Counted from the first letter of the stretch, positions 31,801 to 40,608 are shown. The stretch is DNA of 64,000 nucleotides from CAIXSC01 sp046349935 (GCA_046349935.1 JAXMBK010000014.1:149075-213074); one strand, 5' to 3'. Translations and numbers: made by a program. Notes: generated from the sequence alone by a model not told the origin.

Positions 31801-34797
31801 ACCTTTGGCGGGGGTCATGACATTCAAGTGAACTCCAGTCTCGCATCGGGGTACTCGTACAAGTACTCCTATGGGACTCCGGGAGAGTCTTCGCCGAATA
31901 TTGTCGGCGGCCCGGGCGGAGCGACGTTGGAGTACGGCGTGATCGAAGTGTTTACGATCGCGAATGCGTCTGGCGGCGGAGGCAATGTCGTGGTCAATGC
32001 TTCCGTTTCATCGGCCGGCGGCAACGTGACGCTCGATGCGGCCGGAGATATCCTCCATAACACGAGCCTCGTCTCGGCGGTCGGTACGGGCGCAATCACG
32101 TACACGGCCGACCGGCATGTGACGCTTGGCGCGACCGCGCAGATTCAAAGCAGCACGGGCGTCGTTTCGATCACGGCCGACGATGCCGCCGGCGCGAGCG
32201 GCGGCGCCATTACGATGACCAGCGGCTCGACGGTCAGCAGCAGCGCCCAGGTGACGCTCCATGCGGACGGCGAGATCGCGCTGGCGAGCATCTCGACGAC
32301 GGACAACGTTTCGGCGACGTCGGCTAGTGATGCAATCACCGACAACTTGACGGGCGAATCGGCCAACATCGCGGCCCTCGGAGCTCGTTTGCAGGCGTCG
32401 ACCGGGATTGGCGACGCCGCCGTCGACGATCAAGACCTCGACCTCAACGTGACGAATGTCGCTGCGACCACGGCGACGGGCGATGTCAGCTTGCAAGATT
32501 CCGCGGCGCTGACCGTCACGACCGTTTTGGGATTGTCGGGCATTTCGATCACGACGGGCGGTGCAGGCGACGACGTCTTATTGCGCGAGGGAAAACAAGT
32601 GGCCTTCGACCACTTGGAACTTTTCGCCAACGTGACCAACAGCGGCGCGGGCAAAATCACCATCTTCGCCGACGGCACCGTCAATGACTCCATTCGACTG
32701 GGCGCCAATGTCCAAGCGTCGGGCGGCGACGTCCAGTTGGTGAGTCATGGGGCGATCGTCATGTGGACGAGCGGGAACACGATCTCGACCACTGGCTCTG
32801 GCACGTTGGCGATCCATGCCGGGAGCGCACTCAGCTTCGGCGGAGTGCTGTCGGCGGGCGATGCGAACGGCATCATCGACGGGAATCTGGATTATTTCTT
32901 CACCACGACGGCTGGCGACATCGCGCTCACCGCGCCCAACGGCATCGGCTTGCGGACCGTCAACGCGAACAGCGATGCGACGGGCGCGGCTGGCACGGTG
33001 CTCGTGAACGCGGACAGCAATGCCAATGGCACGGGACAGATCACCGACCGACTGATCTCGGAAGATCCAAACATTGTCGGTGCGGCCGCCGTGCTCCGGT
33101 CGGCTCAGGGCGTCGGCAAGACCGATACGCCGACCAACGACCTCGATCTGGCCGTCTCGCTATTGGCGATTCGCAATACCACCAGCGGCGACATCGTGAT
33201 CGACAATCTCGTCGGCGGGTTGCTAACGCTCGGCACGGTTGATGGGTTGGCTGGCGTCACCAACCTGGCCGCAGGCGGCATCATTGACATCAGCAACGCC
33301 AGCCCGCTGACGATTGCGGACGACGTGAGCGCAGTCGGCGCCATCACGCTGTCGGCCGGCGAGTCGGTCGTGGCGAACGACACCGACGATCTCACCGTCA
33401 ACGCGACCGATTCGGCGACGACCGGCACGGTCGAAATCAGCTCGACCGGCGGCAGCATTCTGCTGGAGGCGGGGGACGACTTCTCGCTCGCGTCCACGGC
33501 GACGCTCGCTGCCCTCGCGGGCTCGATCACGTTGACCAGCGTCGATACGGCGGTCGATTCGGCCAGCAGCACGTTTACGGTCTCTGGCGACTTCGATGCA
33601 TTGCTGGCGGTTTTCAACGGTTCGACTGCCAACGATCCGGCGAACGGCGACGTGTTCAACCTGCGGCCGGATCAAGACGCGTCGAACGTCCTTACGCCGT
33701 TCCAAGTCAATGGCAACAACCCGACCGTCGCCCCCGGCGATGTGTTGAACTTGACGATCACCGGCCTCACGTCGCCGTCGCTGACCGTCAGCGGCGCGAA
33801 CGTCGGCGCTTGGTCGTTCGGCAACGCGGCGGCCGTCTCGTACACCAGCATCGAGTCGGTGAACACCACGCCGACCGGCACGGCGTACGATTTGATTCTC
33901 GACATGGAACCGTCGCTCACCACGAGCGACCTGAACGGCGACACGATCAACGTGCAGAAGAACAGCGTTAACCTGGAACTGCGCGTCGACGGCGTGCTGG
34001 TCTTCAAGGCGCCGACGCCGATATCACTCGCTGCAAGTGCTCGGCGGCAACACCACCGCCGGCGGCAACGTTCCCCGACACGCTGGAGATTCAAGAGACC
34101 GCGAGCGGCTTGCCGGTCTTCGCTGGCACGAGCGCGCGCCGGGAAGCCATGTCAGCAACACGTTCACCAGCCTTACTGGCTACGACAATATGACCGTCCC
34201 GGTGAAGGTGCATTTCGACGGCCGCGGCGGCGTCGATGCGGTGCATGCTGCTCACGACGAGTCGGCGCGTCTACGTCGGACAGCCTCGATACGGCCCGCA
34301 GCGGCAACATCGGCTTGGCGACCAACGGCACGTTCGCGGCGCCTCAGCTGGGCATGTCGTTCGAGGACATCGCGCTGACGTTCGTCGGCGCGGGCAGTTC
34401 GTTGGTGGTCGACGCCAGCAGCTCGCCCAGCGGCGATGTGACGAGCTTGACCCTGATTGGCGCCGGAGTCGACCCGATCGCGGGCTTGAACGCCGGTACG
34501 TCGACCGACGGGGCGTCGGTCGTCTATCCGAACGCCGGCAGTACGACGTTCGCGCCCGACGCTGTTCAGCGGCTTCGGCAACGCCGTCGTCCGCTCGGGC
34601 GGCGGCAGCGACCTGGTGTCGCTGATGAGCGTCGATGGCGCGACGCCGGCGGGACCGGCCGGCGCGCGCGCTCACGGCGTTGCTGCTCGACTCCGACAAC
34701 GGCCGATACGGACGCCGCGGCCGATACGCTGGTCGTGTGGACCGTGCCGGCGGCGGTTGCGACGTCGCTCGCCAGCGGCGCGGGGACGACGTCCTGA
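28807..34797 (+). CDS. Giant exported surface protein (LEPR-xLL, PPC, Ig-like, beta-helix, TLDc-like), intact part
   Basis: The 1996-residue open frame is the first part of a larger protein. L-E-A-R-R-V-L (residues 33-39) after a basic stretch is the LEPR-xLL-type N-terminus of planctomycete extracellular giants. Next come a PPC-like domain (about residues 48-195), three Ig/cadherin-like repeats of ~100 residues (about residues 200-495) separated by V-D-D-D-T-x-A-P, and a haemagglutinin-like beta-helix (about residues 500-870). A TLDc-like domain (about residues 879-1051) and more beta-helix to about residue 1735 follow. From about 34010 the sensible translation leaves this frame, so the last ~260 residues as translated are partly nonsense. 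Likely cell-surface adhesin or matrix protein. Confidence 0.85.
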   Translation: MLRAWKYARQFFSNRNVKVRTQARRRRLFVEGLEARRVLFGDTIALATFVSLPTNGETAVNDTIVGLDQDLWEVSLGAGDVLVADIDARVLDGGGSNPAGCPATGQQSGCLDSYMRIFNASGTELTFSDDGTDSDSGVYSYDAILTFTAPSSGLYYIGITQFNNSSYNPNVANSGSVTGGDNDGPYRLELRRTSNVAPTITMSGNTGSRFDDDNSSLGWSVSDANGDFVSVSATLVKPGTDQSSSATSGNFSIPAGSELGTYTLSVSATDEHGVSSSNSRSLTVVDDDTTAPTLGLTGSTGTENDGANQSFSWTTSDASGIFSSSVSVTRNGTPIFSSSAPSGSVNLNTFGLGTYVISGTVTDNDSDRGAVDRLTTTGSRTVTVTDDDTVAPVVNVGGSSGSEFVSANQVFTWNISDATSGIGSSSVEVRKNGSLIFSTASTSGSFDFNSYGPGVFTMDVSATDGDADWTGDSLTNTASRSVTVLAETTISVVGNDLVVSDVVAGGKVDTLTVQATATTVTFTDPGFLFTTGIAGAVGDGTHTVTIPLSAFTGEIRLETLDGNDTASIDVSTASAGRKVVYQAGNPTSGLGDSMVIYGGSVANAVYRFDNAADGAIDLDGFLIDYFGLEPITDNLNVVNRTFTFTGGSETVTVSNMGGNDAVSQIASTLGESVAFINPTGSLTINLTSGTDVLNFDSLDSQEAGLTPFSANLVINGDGNDTVNFGSSMINLGAGTANIGTTVGQPIQAIAFSGNGGLQTTGAVALTAAGAVTNTGANVELVAASLVAVAGTGVDLDTNVANLEASGGTGGVAIDEANDLIIGSVPSSSLVGISTTSGAITVVAAGDVIANEAITNSGSGNVSVTSTGGGSTVAGGSTLLSQADVDQLAAWLGEGPLTLTNVFTKTPLNGLDSFDFHAAADGVGRTFSVLEVLPTLGNPHHVIGGYNPLSWMNSGGYNYSENPADHTAFIFNLTTSDLRPQKLAGGGNYQTYNYAFYGPTFGGGHDIQVNSSLASGYSYKYSYGTPGESSPNIVGGPGGATLEYGVIEVFTIANASGGGGNVVVNASVSSAGGNVTLDAAGDILHNTSLVSAVGTGAITYTADRHVTLGATAQIQSSTGVVSITADDAAGASGGAITMTSGSTVSSSAQVTLHADGEIALASISTTDNVSATSASDAITDNLTGESANIAALGARLQASTGIGDAAVDDQDLDLNVTNVAATTATGDVSLQDSAALTVTTVLGLSGISITTGGAGDDVLLREGKQVAFDHLELFANVTNSGAGKITIFADGTVNDSIRLGANVQASGGDVQLVSHGAIVMWTSGNTISTTGSGTLAIHAGSALSFGGVLSAGDANGIIDGNLDYFFTTTAGDIALTAPNGIGLRTVNANSDATGAAGTVLVNADSNANGTGQITDRLISEDPNIVGAAAVLRSAQGVGKTDTPTNDLDLAVSLLAIRNTTSGDIVIDNLVGGLLTLGTVDGLAGVTNLAAGGIIDISNASPLTIADDVSAVGAITLSAGESVVANDTDDLTVNATDSATTGTVEISSTGGSILLEAGDDFSLASTATLAALAGSITLTSVDTAVDSASSTFTVSGDFDALLAVFNGSTANDPANGDVFNLRPDQDASNVLTPFQVNGNNPTVAPGDVLNLTITGLTSPSLTVSGANVGAWSFGNAAAVSYTSIESVNTTPTGTAYDLILDMEPSLTTSDLNGDTINVQKNSVNLELRVDGVLVFKAPTPISLAASARRQHHRRRQRSPTRWRFKRPRAACRSSLARARAGKPCQQHVHQPYWLRQYDRPGEGAFRRPRRRRCGACCSRRVGASTSDSLDTARSGNIGLATNGTFAAPQLGMSFEDIALTFVGAGSSLVVDASSSPSGDVTSLTLIGAGVDPIAGLNAGTSTDGASVVYPNAGSTTFAPDAVQRLRQRRRPLGRRQRPGVADERRWRDAGGTGRRARSRRCCSTPTTADTDAAADTLVVWTVPAAVATSLASGAGTTS

Positions 34798-35241
34798 TCT
34801 TGAAGGACGGCGTGGTGTTGGGCGGTACGATCGACGCCGGTACGCACACGACGCAGGGCGATACGCTCGATCTGACCGACTTTACGACGAATGTGTCGGT
34901 CAACTTGACGACGGGAACGGCCTCGTTTGTGTTCGGCGGCGGCGAATGGCATCGCCGCCGGGACGGGCGGCGACGTCGGCAGCAGCGTGGAGAATCTGCT
35001 GGGCGGCAGCGGTTCGGAGACGCTGGTGGGCGATGCCGATGTCAACCTGATTCGCGGGAACGACGGCGACGACACGATCAATGCCAAGGCGGGCGTCGAC
35101 GACGTCGACGGCGGCGGCGAGTTCCGGATCGCATCGAGGTGGAGGGGACGGAAGCCGAGTTCGATGTGATCATCGGCGGTACGGGCGGCGTGGGCGACGC
35201 CAGCGACGACGACTTGATGATCAACGTCGGTTCCGGGGCCG

Positions 35242-36249
35242 GTGACGCTGAACGGCTTCAACTCGGTGTACAACGAGTTCGCCAACAGCATCGATCGCTA
35301 CGACGGCGCGGGGGCTGCGTTGCAGGGCAACGGCGGCGGCAACGACTACTCGGGCTTCACGAGCATCGTCGACGCGCCCGACGGTCGATGCGGGCCGAAC
35401 GACGACGACGTGACGACGTCGTACCACAACATCGACGAAGTCGCCTACGACAACGGCGCGGACGACGACCACGTGACGCTGGTGTTCACGCCCGATCAAC
35501 TGGGCGCGCTTCACCACCGCGGATATCCAGACGGTCCAGCAGTACTTGGCGAATCCGAGCGGCTTGACCCTGAGCCTGACGCAAGACGACGCCAAGGGGA
35601 ATTTCTCGGCGACCAACTTCGAGTCGGCGTCGCTGGCGGTATACGACGACGACGTCATCATCGACATCACGGCCTGCTTCATTGCAATCGTGAGCGAAGA
35701 CCAGATCGTGGTCGGCACGTCCGGCGACGACTCGATCAAGGCACACCCTTGGTGGATCTCATCTTCGGTCAGGACGGCAACGACACGATCGACGGGCTGG
35801 CGGCCGGCGACTGCATCTTTGGCGGACGCGACCACGACTCGATCGTCGGCGGCAGCGGCGCGGACATCATCCTCGGCGGCTCGGGGAATGACACGATTCG
35901 CGGCGGCATCGATGCCGACCAGATCGTGGGCGGGTCGGGCGACGACGAACTGTACGGCGATCAAGCGAACGACACGATTCGCGGCGGCCGGGGGAACGAC
36001 CAAATCTTCGGCGGCGCCGACGAGGACTGGCTGTACGGCGGCGGCGGCGACGATTCGCTGTCGGGCGAATTGGGCCACGATCGGCTGTGGGGCGAGTCGG
36101 GGGCGGATTCGCTGAGCGGCCAGGCGGACAACGATACGCTCGACGGCGGCGCCGGGATCGACTCGGTCAACGGCGACGACGGCGTCGACAAGCTGCAAGT
36201 CTTCGGAACCGAAGCCGAATTCGACGTGCTGCGGCGGCAACCAGTTTGA
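35242..36249 (+). CDS. RTX-repeat fragment of the broken surface protein
   Basis: The open frame of 335 residues is meaningful at its two ends (35242 to about 35505 and about 35745 to 36235). The later part is a dense run of at least eleven RTX nonapeptides (G-G-S-G-A-D-I-I-L, G-G-S-G-D-D-E-L-Y, G-G-A-D-E-D-W-L-Y and so on). These bind Ca2+ as a parallel beta-roll outside the cell. The segment between about 35510 and 35740 makes sense only in the neighbouring frame. It is probably not an independent gene. Confidence 0.5.
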   Translation: MTLNGFNSVYNEFANSIDRYDGAGAALQGNGGGNDYSGFTSIVDAPDGRCGPNDDDVTTSYHNIDEVAYDNGADDDHVTLVFTPDQLGALHHRGYPDGPAVLGESERLDPEPDARRRQGEFLGDQLRVGVAGGIRRRRHHRHHGLLHCNRERRPDRGRHVRRRLDQGTPLVDLIFGQDGNDTIDGLAAGDCIFGGRDHDSIVGGSGADIILGGSGNDTIRGGIDADQIVGGSGDDELYGDQANDTIRGGRGNDQIFGGADEDWLYGGGGDDSLSGELGHDRLWGESGADSLSGQADNDTLDGGAGIDSVNGDDGVDKLQVFGTEAEFDVLRRQPV

Positions 36250-36253
36250 CGAT

Positions 36254-36766
36254 TTGGAGATCATCGGCGGCGTCGCGGCGTCGATCGATGGGTTCTCGCT
36301 GGCGGTCAACGGCATTGAACGCATCTTGGGCGCCGGCCAAGGCTTGAACGGCAACGTCAACGACAACGTCTTCAATCTGGCGGGCGTTACCTTCACGACG
36401 CTGAGCCCGTTGGCATTCGTGAACGGGCTAGGCGGGAACGACCAGTTGAACGGCAGCGAGTTCAACGACGTGTTGATCGGCGGCGGCGGGAACGACTCGA
36501 TCGCTGGCAACGGCGGCGGCGACTCGCTGGTGGGCGAAGCGGGCGACGACACGATCTCCGGCGGGCTGGGCAATGACACGATCGACGGCGGCGCGGGCGA
36601 CGATACGCTCAACGGCGGCGGCGGCAACGACATCTTCCTGGTGCGCGGCGACGAGATGCTGGGCGATCTGGTCGTCAACGGCGGCGCGAACACGGACCGC
36701 ATCCGCAACGCGGGGACGACCGACTTGGTGTTGGCGTCGTTCAACGCGGCCGAGCCAGGCCTTTGA
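36254..36766 (+). CDS. RTX-repeat fragment of the broken surface protein
   Basis: A 170-residue open frame, sensible from about 36236 onward. A short linking domain is followed by RTX repeats (G-G-G-G-N-D-S-I-A, G-E-A-G-D-D-T-I-S, G-G-A-G-D-D-T-L-N). It ends by frameshift just after N-A-A-E-P-G, and the protein continues in frame 3. Part of the same original gene, not a separate product. Confidence 0.5.
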   Translation: MEIIGGVAASIDGFSLAVNGIERILGAGQGLNGNVNDNVFNLAGVTFTTLSPLAFVNGLGGNDQLNGSEFNDVLIGGGGNDSIAGNGGGDSLVGEAGDDTISGGLGNDTIDGGAGDDTLNGGGGNDIFLVRGDEMLGDLVVNGGANTDRIRNAGTTDLVLASFNAAEPGL

Positions 36767-37316
36767 GTACCTCGAAGGGAATGGATTCGCGATCGTGGGG
36801 ACCAGCGGCGACAACGTGTTCGACTTCCGCACGAGTGCGACGGCGAGCGACATCTATAGTTCGTCGACGGTGGTGTTCGTTTCGGTGACGCTGGTGAACG
36901 GCTTGGGCGGCGCCGACACGATCTGGGGCACCAACGGCGATGATCTGTTTTACGGCGGCGGCGGCGCAGACCGGTTGTATGGCATGCACGGCAACGACAC
37001 GCTGTACGGCGAGTCGGGGGCGGACAGTCTCAACGGCGGCTCGGGGATCGACTATTTGTACGGCGGCGACGACGTCGACGTGCTGACGGGCGGTGCGGGG
37101 AACGACTACTTCGTCTTCGCCGGCGACACGGCCAGCGCCGACACGATCACCGACATGCAGTACGACTTCATCAATCTGGCGGCGTACAGCATTCTGTACT
37201 CGCAGATCGACTTTGCGACGAGCACGTTGACGCTGAACGGCGGCAGCGGCGGCGGCAAGCAGATCTTGATCCCCGGCGTCGTGACGAAGCCCGCGGCCAC
37301 TCGCTTCGTGCTGTAA
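36760..37316 (+). CDS. C-terminal RTX fragment of the broken surface protein
   Basis: The last coherent segment, about 185 residues ending at TAA 37314-37316. It carries RTX units (G-G-G-G-A-D-R-L-Y, G-M-H-G-N-D-T-L-Y, G-E-S-G-A-D-S-L-N, G-G-A-G-N-D-Y-F-V) and a terminal F-V-F-A-G-D-T-A-S-A-D-T-I-T-D region of the type found at the end of RTX proteins, followed by a short cap. The frame is open from 36573, but the part before 36760 is out of phase with the protein. Confidence 0.55.
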
Positions 37317-37320
37317 CCCC

Positions 37321-37344
37321 GTAGGACAGGCTTCCAGCCTGTCT
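37321..37344 (+). repeat. Dispersed palindromic repeat, copy 8
   Basis: GTAGG plus core ACAGGCTTCCAGCCTGT, starting 4 bp after the TAA of the surface-protein gene. Confidence 0.9.
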
Positions 37345-37467
37345 GCACCACCGCCTGTCTGCACCACGAACAGGCCGACGACGCCCATGGGCGTCGTCGG
37401 CGTGCGGGGGGCGCATTGGCGTGCGCGGGGTGTTTGCGCGGGGGAAAACTGCGTGTGGGGGCTTGGT

Positions 37468-37490
37468 AACAGGCTGGAAGCCTGTTCTAC
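37468..37490 (-). repeat. Dispersed palindromic repeat, copy 9 (supplies a stop codon)
   Basis: Minus orientation. Its TAG (37489-37487) ends the isocitrate-lyase-like gene. It faces copy 8 across a convergent gene pair. Confidence 0.92.
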
Positions 37491-38797
37491 GGGGGCGTGA
37501 ACGTCGCGGCTTGGCCGGCGTAGCGGCCGGCGGCGTCGACGAGGTTCCAGACGACGGCTTGTTCGATGCGGAAGCGGCGGCCGCTTTTGGCGATGCGGAT
37601 GCCTTGGTAGTCGTCGACGTAGCCGTCGCGGCGAGTGCGTTCGAGCAGCTGGGCGCGCTCGTCGCGGTGCATTGGTTCGGCTGTGTGACGCGACGGAGTG
37701 CGCAAGAAATCGTCGAGTTCCATTTCCCACAGTCGCAGCGCGGTGCGGTTGGCGTAGTTGAGGATCGGATCGTCCTCTGTGCCGTGCGAGACGACGACGA
37801 ACGGGGCTTCGTAGAGCGCTCGGGATTGCTCGCGCGGCGAGCCGTCGCGCGGCAGCAATTCGCGGCCCAGAAATCGGCGGTATGAATCGAGCAGCAGTTG
37901 AGTGTGCGCGATCCATTCGCGTTGCGCCCACGGCGCCGCACTGGCTTGCCAGTCAAGAAACTCGCTGACGCCGACCGCCTTCTTCACCGCGTCAAACGAC
38001 CACATGCGATCGGCGAGCGAGCGTACTTCGCCCGCATCGAGCCAGGCGCGGGCCAGTTGTTCGACGGCGTGCGCGGTGAGCATGAGGGTGGCGAGCGGAT
38101 CGACGGCGATCTTGAACCCGAGCCGCTCAAGTTGGTCGAGCGGAACGAGGGGCGTGACCCCGCCTGGGAGCATATTGGCCAACTGGGGAATCGACGTCTC
38201 GCGGGCGATGCGCGTCAGTTCCTCCAGCGACTGCGGCGCTTCGACGAAACCCAGATCGGCGCCGGCGGCGGCGTACTGGTTCGCGCGATCGAGCGCCGCG
38301 TCGAGGCCTTCGAGTGCCCGCGAGTCGGTGCGGGCGAGGATGACGAAGTTCGCGTCGCGGCGTGCGTCGAGGGCGCAGTGAAGTTTGTCGAGCATTGCGG
38401 CGACAGGGACGACTTGTTTGCCTGCGAAGTGGCCGCAGCGTTTGGGAGCGACTTGATCTTCCAGCAACATGCCGGCCGCACCGGCTTTCTCGAACTGTCG
38501 CACCGTCCAAGCGACGTTATGCAGGTCGCCGTGTCCCGTGTCGCCGTCCGCAATCACCGGCACGCTGACGCGATCGGTCACGTGTCGAACGGCGTCGGCC
38601 ATTTGCGTGAGGGTCGCAAGTCCCAGGTCGGGCAGTCCGAGTTGGCTGGCGGAGACGCCGAAGCCGCCCAAGAACAGCAGTTCGACGCCGGCCGCTTCTA
38701 GCACTCGCGCCGTGAACACGTCGTGCGGCGCCAGCGACCGCAGGAGTCCGGGACGGGCGAGCAGTTCGCGCAGTTTCGCGGGGGCGTTGCTGGACAT
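37487..38797 (-). CDS. Isocitrate lyase/PEP mutase-family enzyme fused to a MEKHLA domain
   Basis: A 436-residue fusion. Residues 1-280 are an ICL/PEPM TIM barrel. The metal-site loop D-G-D-T-G-H-G-D is at residues 84-91 and the catalytic-type K-R-C-G-H at residues 119-123 (Cys121), as in 2-methylisocitrate lyase-like carbon-carbon lyases. Residues ~285-436 are a MEKHLA (PAS-related) domain: H-T-Q-L-L-L-D-S-Y, then D-P-I-L-N-Y-A-N-R-T-A-L-R-L-W, H-R-D-E-R, D-D-Y-Q-G-I-R-I-A-K-S-G-R-R-F-R-I, Q-A-A-T-F. It follows the SNF2 helicase gene by 8 bp. The substrate and the role of the MEKHLA part are unknown. Its stop codon lies inside a dispersed repeat. Confidence 0.88.
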   Translation of the reverse strand: MSSNAPAKLRELLARPGLLRSLAPHDVFTARVLEAAGVELLFLGGFGVSASQLGLPDLGLATLTQMADAVRHVTDRVSVPVIADGDTGHGDLHNVAWTVRQFEKAGAAGMLLEDQVAPKRCGHFAGKQVVPVAAMLDKLHCALDARRDANFVILARTDSRALEGLDAALDRANQYAAAGADLGFVEAPQSLEELTRIARETSIPQLANMLPGGVTPLVPLDQLERLGFKIAVDPLATLMLTAHAVEQLARAWLDAGEVRSLADRMWSFDAVKKAVGVSEFLDWQASAAPWAQREWIAHTQLLLDSYRRFLGRELLPRDGSPREQSRALYEAPFVVVSHGTEDDPILNYANRTALRLWEMELDDFLRTPSRHTAEPMHRDERAQLLERTRRDGYVDDYQGIRIAKSGRRFRIEQAVVWNLVDAAGRYAGQAATFTPP

Positions 38798-38805
38798 AGA
38801 GTGGA

Positions 38806-40608
38806 TCAGGCCGCCTTCGTTTTCGAGGGAACCTTGAGGTTGAACAGGCCGAAGATTTCCTTCTGCGACATGCCGGTGCGTTCGGGACCGCCCGTGTGCG
38901 ACAAGATCGAGTTGAACAGCTCGCGCTTTTCATCGAGCACCTGATTGATGCGTTCTTCGATGGTGCCGAGCGTGAGCATCCGCGTGACGGTGACGGGGCC
39001 GGAGACGCCGATGCGGTGGGCGCGATTGATGGCTTGGTCTTCGATAGCCGGATTCCACCAGCGGTCGAACAAGAAGACGTAGCGGCAGAACTGCAGATTG
39101 AGTCCGACGCTGCCCGCCCCGTAGCTCATCATGATCACGCGTTTCGTCGGATCGTTCTTGAACTGATCGATCACTCCTTCGCGTTGTTTATGCGGCAGTT
39201 GACCGTGATATTCCAGAGTGCCGAAGCGCGCCAATCGTTCGCGCAGCCGCGCGATGGTGACGACCCACTGCGTGAACAAGATCGCCTTCTGGCCGCTCGC
39301 GACGACTTCTTCGAGATCGGCTTCGAGTCGTTCGAGTTTGCTGCTGGCGCCGGTGACGGGGTCGAAATTGCAGATCTGTTTCAGACGCAGCACGAGCTCG
39401 AAGACGTGCTGGATCGTGATCTCTTGCCCCATCTCGGCCAGTTTCAGAATGCCCTTATCCTCCGCCTGTTTGTAGGTGTCGAACTGTTCGGGGCTGAGTT
39501 CCAATTCGGCGTCGCGGAACAGTTTGGGAGGCATATCGGTCATGACCATGTCTTTGGTCCGACGGAGGATCGTCTCCTTAGCTAGCTCGCCCATGCGATG
39601 CGCCGGCATGTCCGCGCGCAAGTAGCCCGGCGAGAGAAACTCGAAGATGCCGACCAAGTCTTCCGGGCTGTTTTCGATCGGGGTGCCGGTGAGCGCCCAA
39701 CTGCGCGTACGGTTGATGGAACGCACCACTTCGCTGGTGGTGCTCGACTTGTTCTTAATGCGTTGCGCTTCGTCCAGGACGACGAGGTCGAAGTGGAGCG
39801 TGTCGTCGAGGATGTCGCGGTCGCGCATCAGGAGTTCGTAGTTGGCGATGCGGACCGGCGTGTTGGGTTGGCGCCATTGCCAGTGACGACGCGCTTGGTC
39901 CCCCTCGATGATGCCGACGGGGATTTCGGGCGCCCACGTTTGGAACTCCCGCCGCCAGTTGCTCACCAGCGGCTTGGGGCACACCAGCAAAATGTTTTTG
40001 ACTTCGCCGGCGCGCAGCAGCAGTCGCATCGTGGTGATGGCCTGCATGGTTTTGCCCAGGCCCATCTCGTCGGCCAGGATCGCCGTGTAGCGGGGATAGA
40101 GGAATCCGATCCCTTGGAACTGGTAGGGGAACGGTTCGAACGGCATGTGAATGTCGCCGGTCGAGACGAGCGATTCCAGCGGCGGCTGGAGGACGTAGTA
40201 CAGGCGATCTTCAAGCTTGATGACGTCGCCGGGCGGCTTGATGCGAGTCGCTTTCTTGGGGGCGGCCTGACCGGGCTCGGCGGGCGCCTCAGCCGACTTG
40301 GGTTTCGCCGGGGCGGGTTTGGCGTCGCCGGCGGCCGGCTTCATCCAGGCGTTGGCCCACGGCGATTCGGGGAACATGAAGCCGACGACCTTGATCGACG
40401 GTTTGGGGATGCGCACGCTGACGACGCGCGGCGCCGCGGGCAGATCGATTCCCGCGAGCGGGGAGACGAACTGCGTGCGTGGAGCGGCGAAGGCGAACGT
40501 CTCGACGTCCCACGACAACACGTGCGGCGGAGGAAAATCGGCCGCCGTCGGCGCGGGAGGCGCGGGGGCGGCGGGCGTGTGAGACGCGTCAGAGGGGAAG
40601 AATTCCAT
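38806..40608 (-). CDS. SNF2-family DEAD/DEAH ATPase
   Basis: A 600-residue Swi2/Snf2-type DNA translocase. The N-terminal 130 residues are Pro/Ala-rich and not conserved-looking. The ATPase lobe starts near residue 160 (Q-F-Q-G-I-G-F-L), with Walker A D-E-M-G-L-G-K-T at residues 180-187 and D-E-A-Q near residue 280. T-G-T-P-I-E-N-S follows. The second lobe has F-T-Q-W (about residue 455), S-Y-G-A-G-S-V-G-L-N-L and D-R-W-W-N-P-A-I-E-D-Q-A-I-N-R-A-H-R-I-G. It is short for the family and has no SWIM domain. Middle gene of a three-gene minus operon; RapA-like or chromatin-remodelling-like roles are possible. Confidence 0.92.
   Translation of the reverse strand: MEFFPSDASHTPAAPAPPAPTAADFPPPHVLSWDVETFAFAAPRTQFVSPLAGIDLPAAPRVVSVRIPKPSIKVVGFMFPESPWANAWMKPAAGDAKPAPAKPKSAEAPAEPGQAAPKKATRIKPPGDVIKLEDRLYYVLQPPLESLVSTGDIHMPFEPFPYQFQGIGFLYPRYTAILADEMGLGKTMQAITTMRLLLRAGEVKNILLVCPKPLVSNWRREFQTWAPEIPVGIIEGDQARRHWQWRQPNTPVRIANYELLMRDRDILDDTLHFDLVVLDEAQRIKNKSSTTSEVVRSINRTRSWALTGTPIENSPEDLVGIFEFLSPGYLRADMPAHRMGELAKETILRRTKDMVMTDMPPKLFRDAELELSPEQFDTYKQAEDKGILKLAEMGQEITIQHVFELVLRLKQICNFDPVTGASSKLERLEADLEEVVASGQKAILFTQWVVTIARLRERLARFGTLEYHGQLPHKQREGVIDQFKNDPTKRVIMMSYGAGSVGLNLQFCRYVFLFDRWWNPAIEDQAINRAHRIGVSGPVTVTRMLTLGTIEERINQVLDEKRELFNSILSHTGGPERTGMSQKEIFGLFNLKVPSKTKAA

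Larger units (their letters stand above)
34010..37316 (+). pseudogene. Frameshift-riddled C-terminal part of the giant surface protein (RTX region)
   Basis: Coherent protein sequence continues to the TAA at 37314-37316 but switches frame about 15 times. Approximate sites are 34015, 34070, 34136, 34245, 34560, 34666, 34700, 34780, 34945, 35120, 35238, 35510, 35740, 36234 and 36760. Between shifts the segments read smoothly: beta-strand-rich sequence, then hemolysin-type calcium-binding nonapeptides (G-G-x-G-N-D-x-L/I). Several shifts fall in short G/C runs such as CCCC or GCGCGC. Either the gene is decaying or this stretch was badly sequenced or assembled. The rest of the window shows no comparable damage. 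Confidence 0.8.

Noticed and set aside
35745..36240. Possible DNA-level tandem repeat array in the RTX region
   Set aside because: The periodicity is explained by RTX nonapeptide codons; units are degenerate at DNA level.
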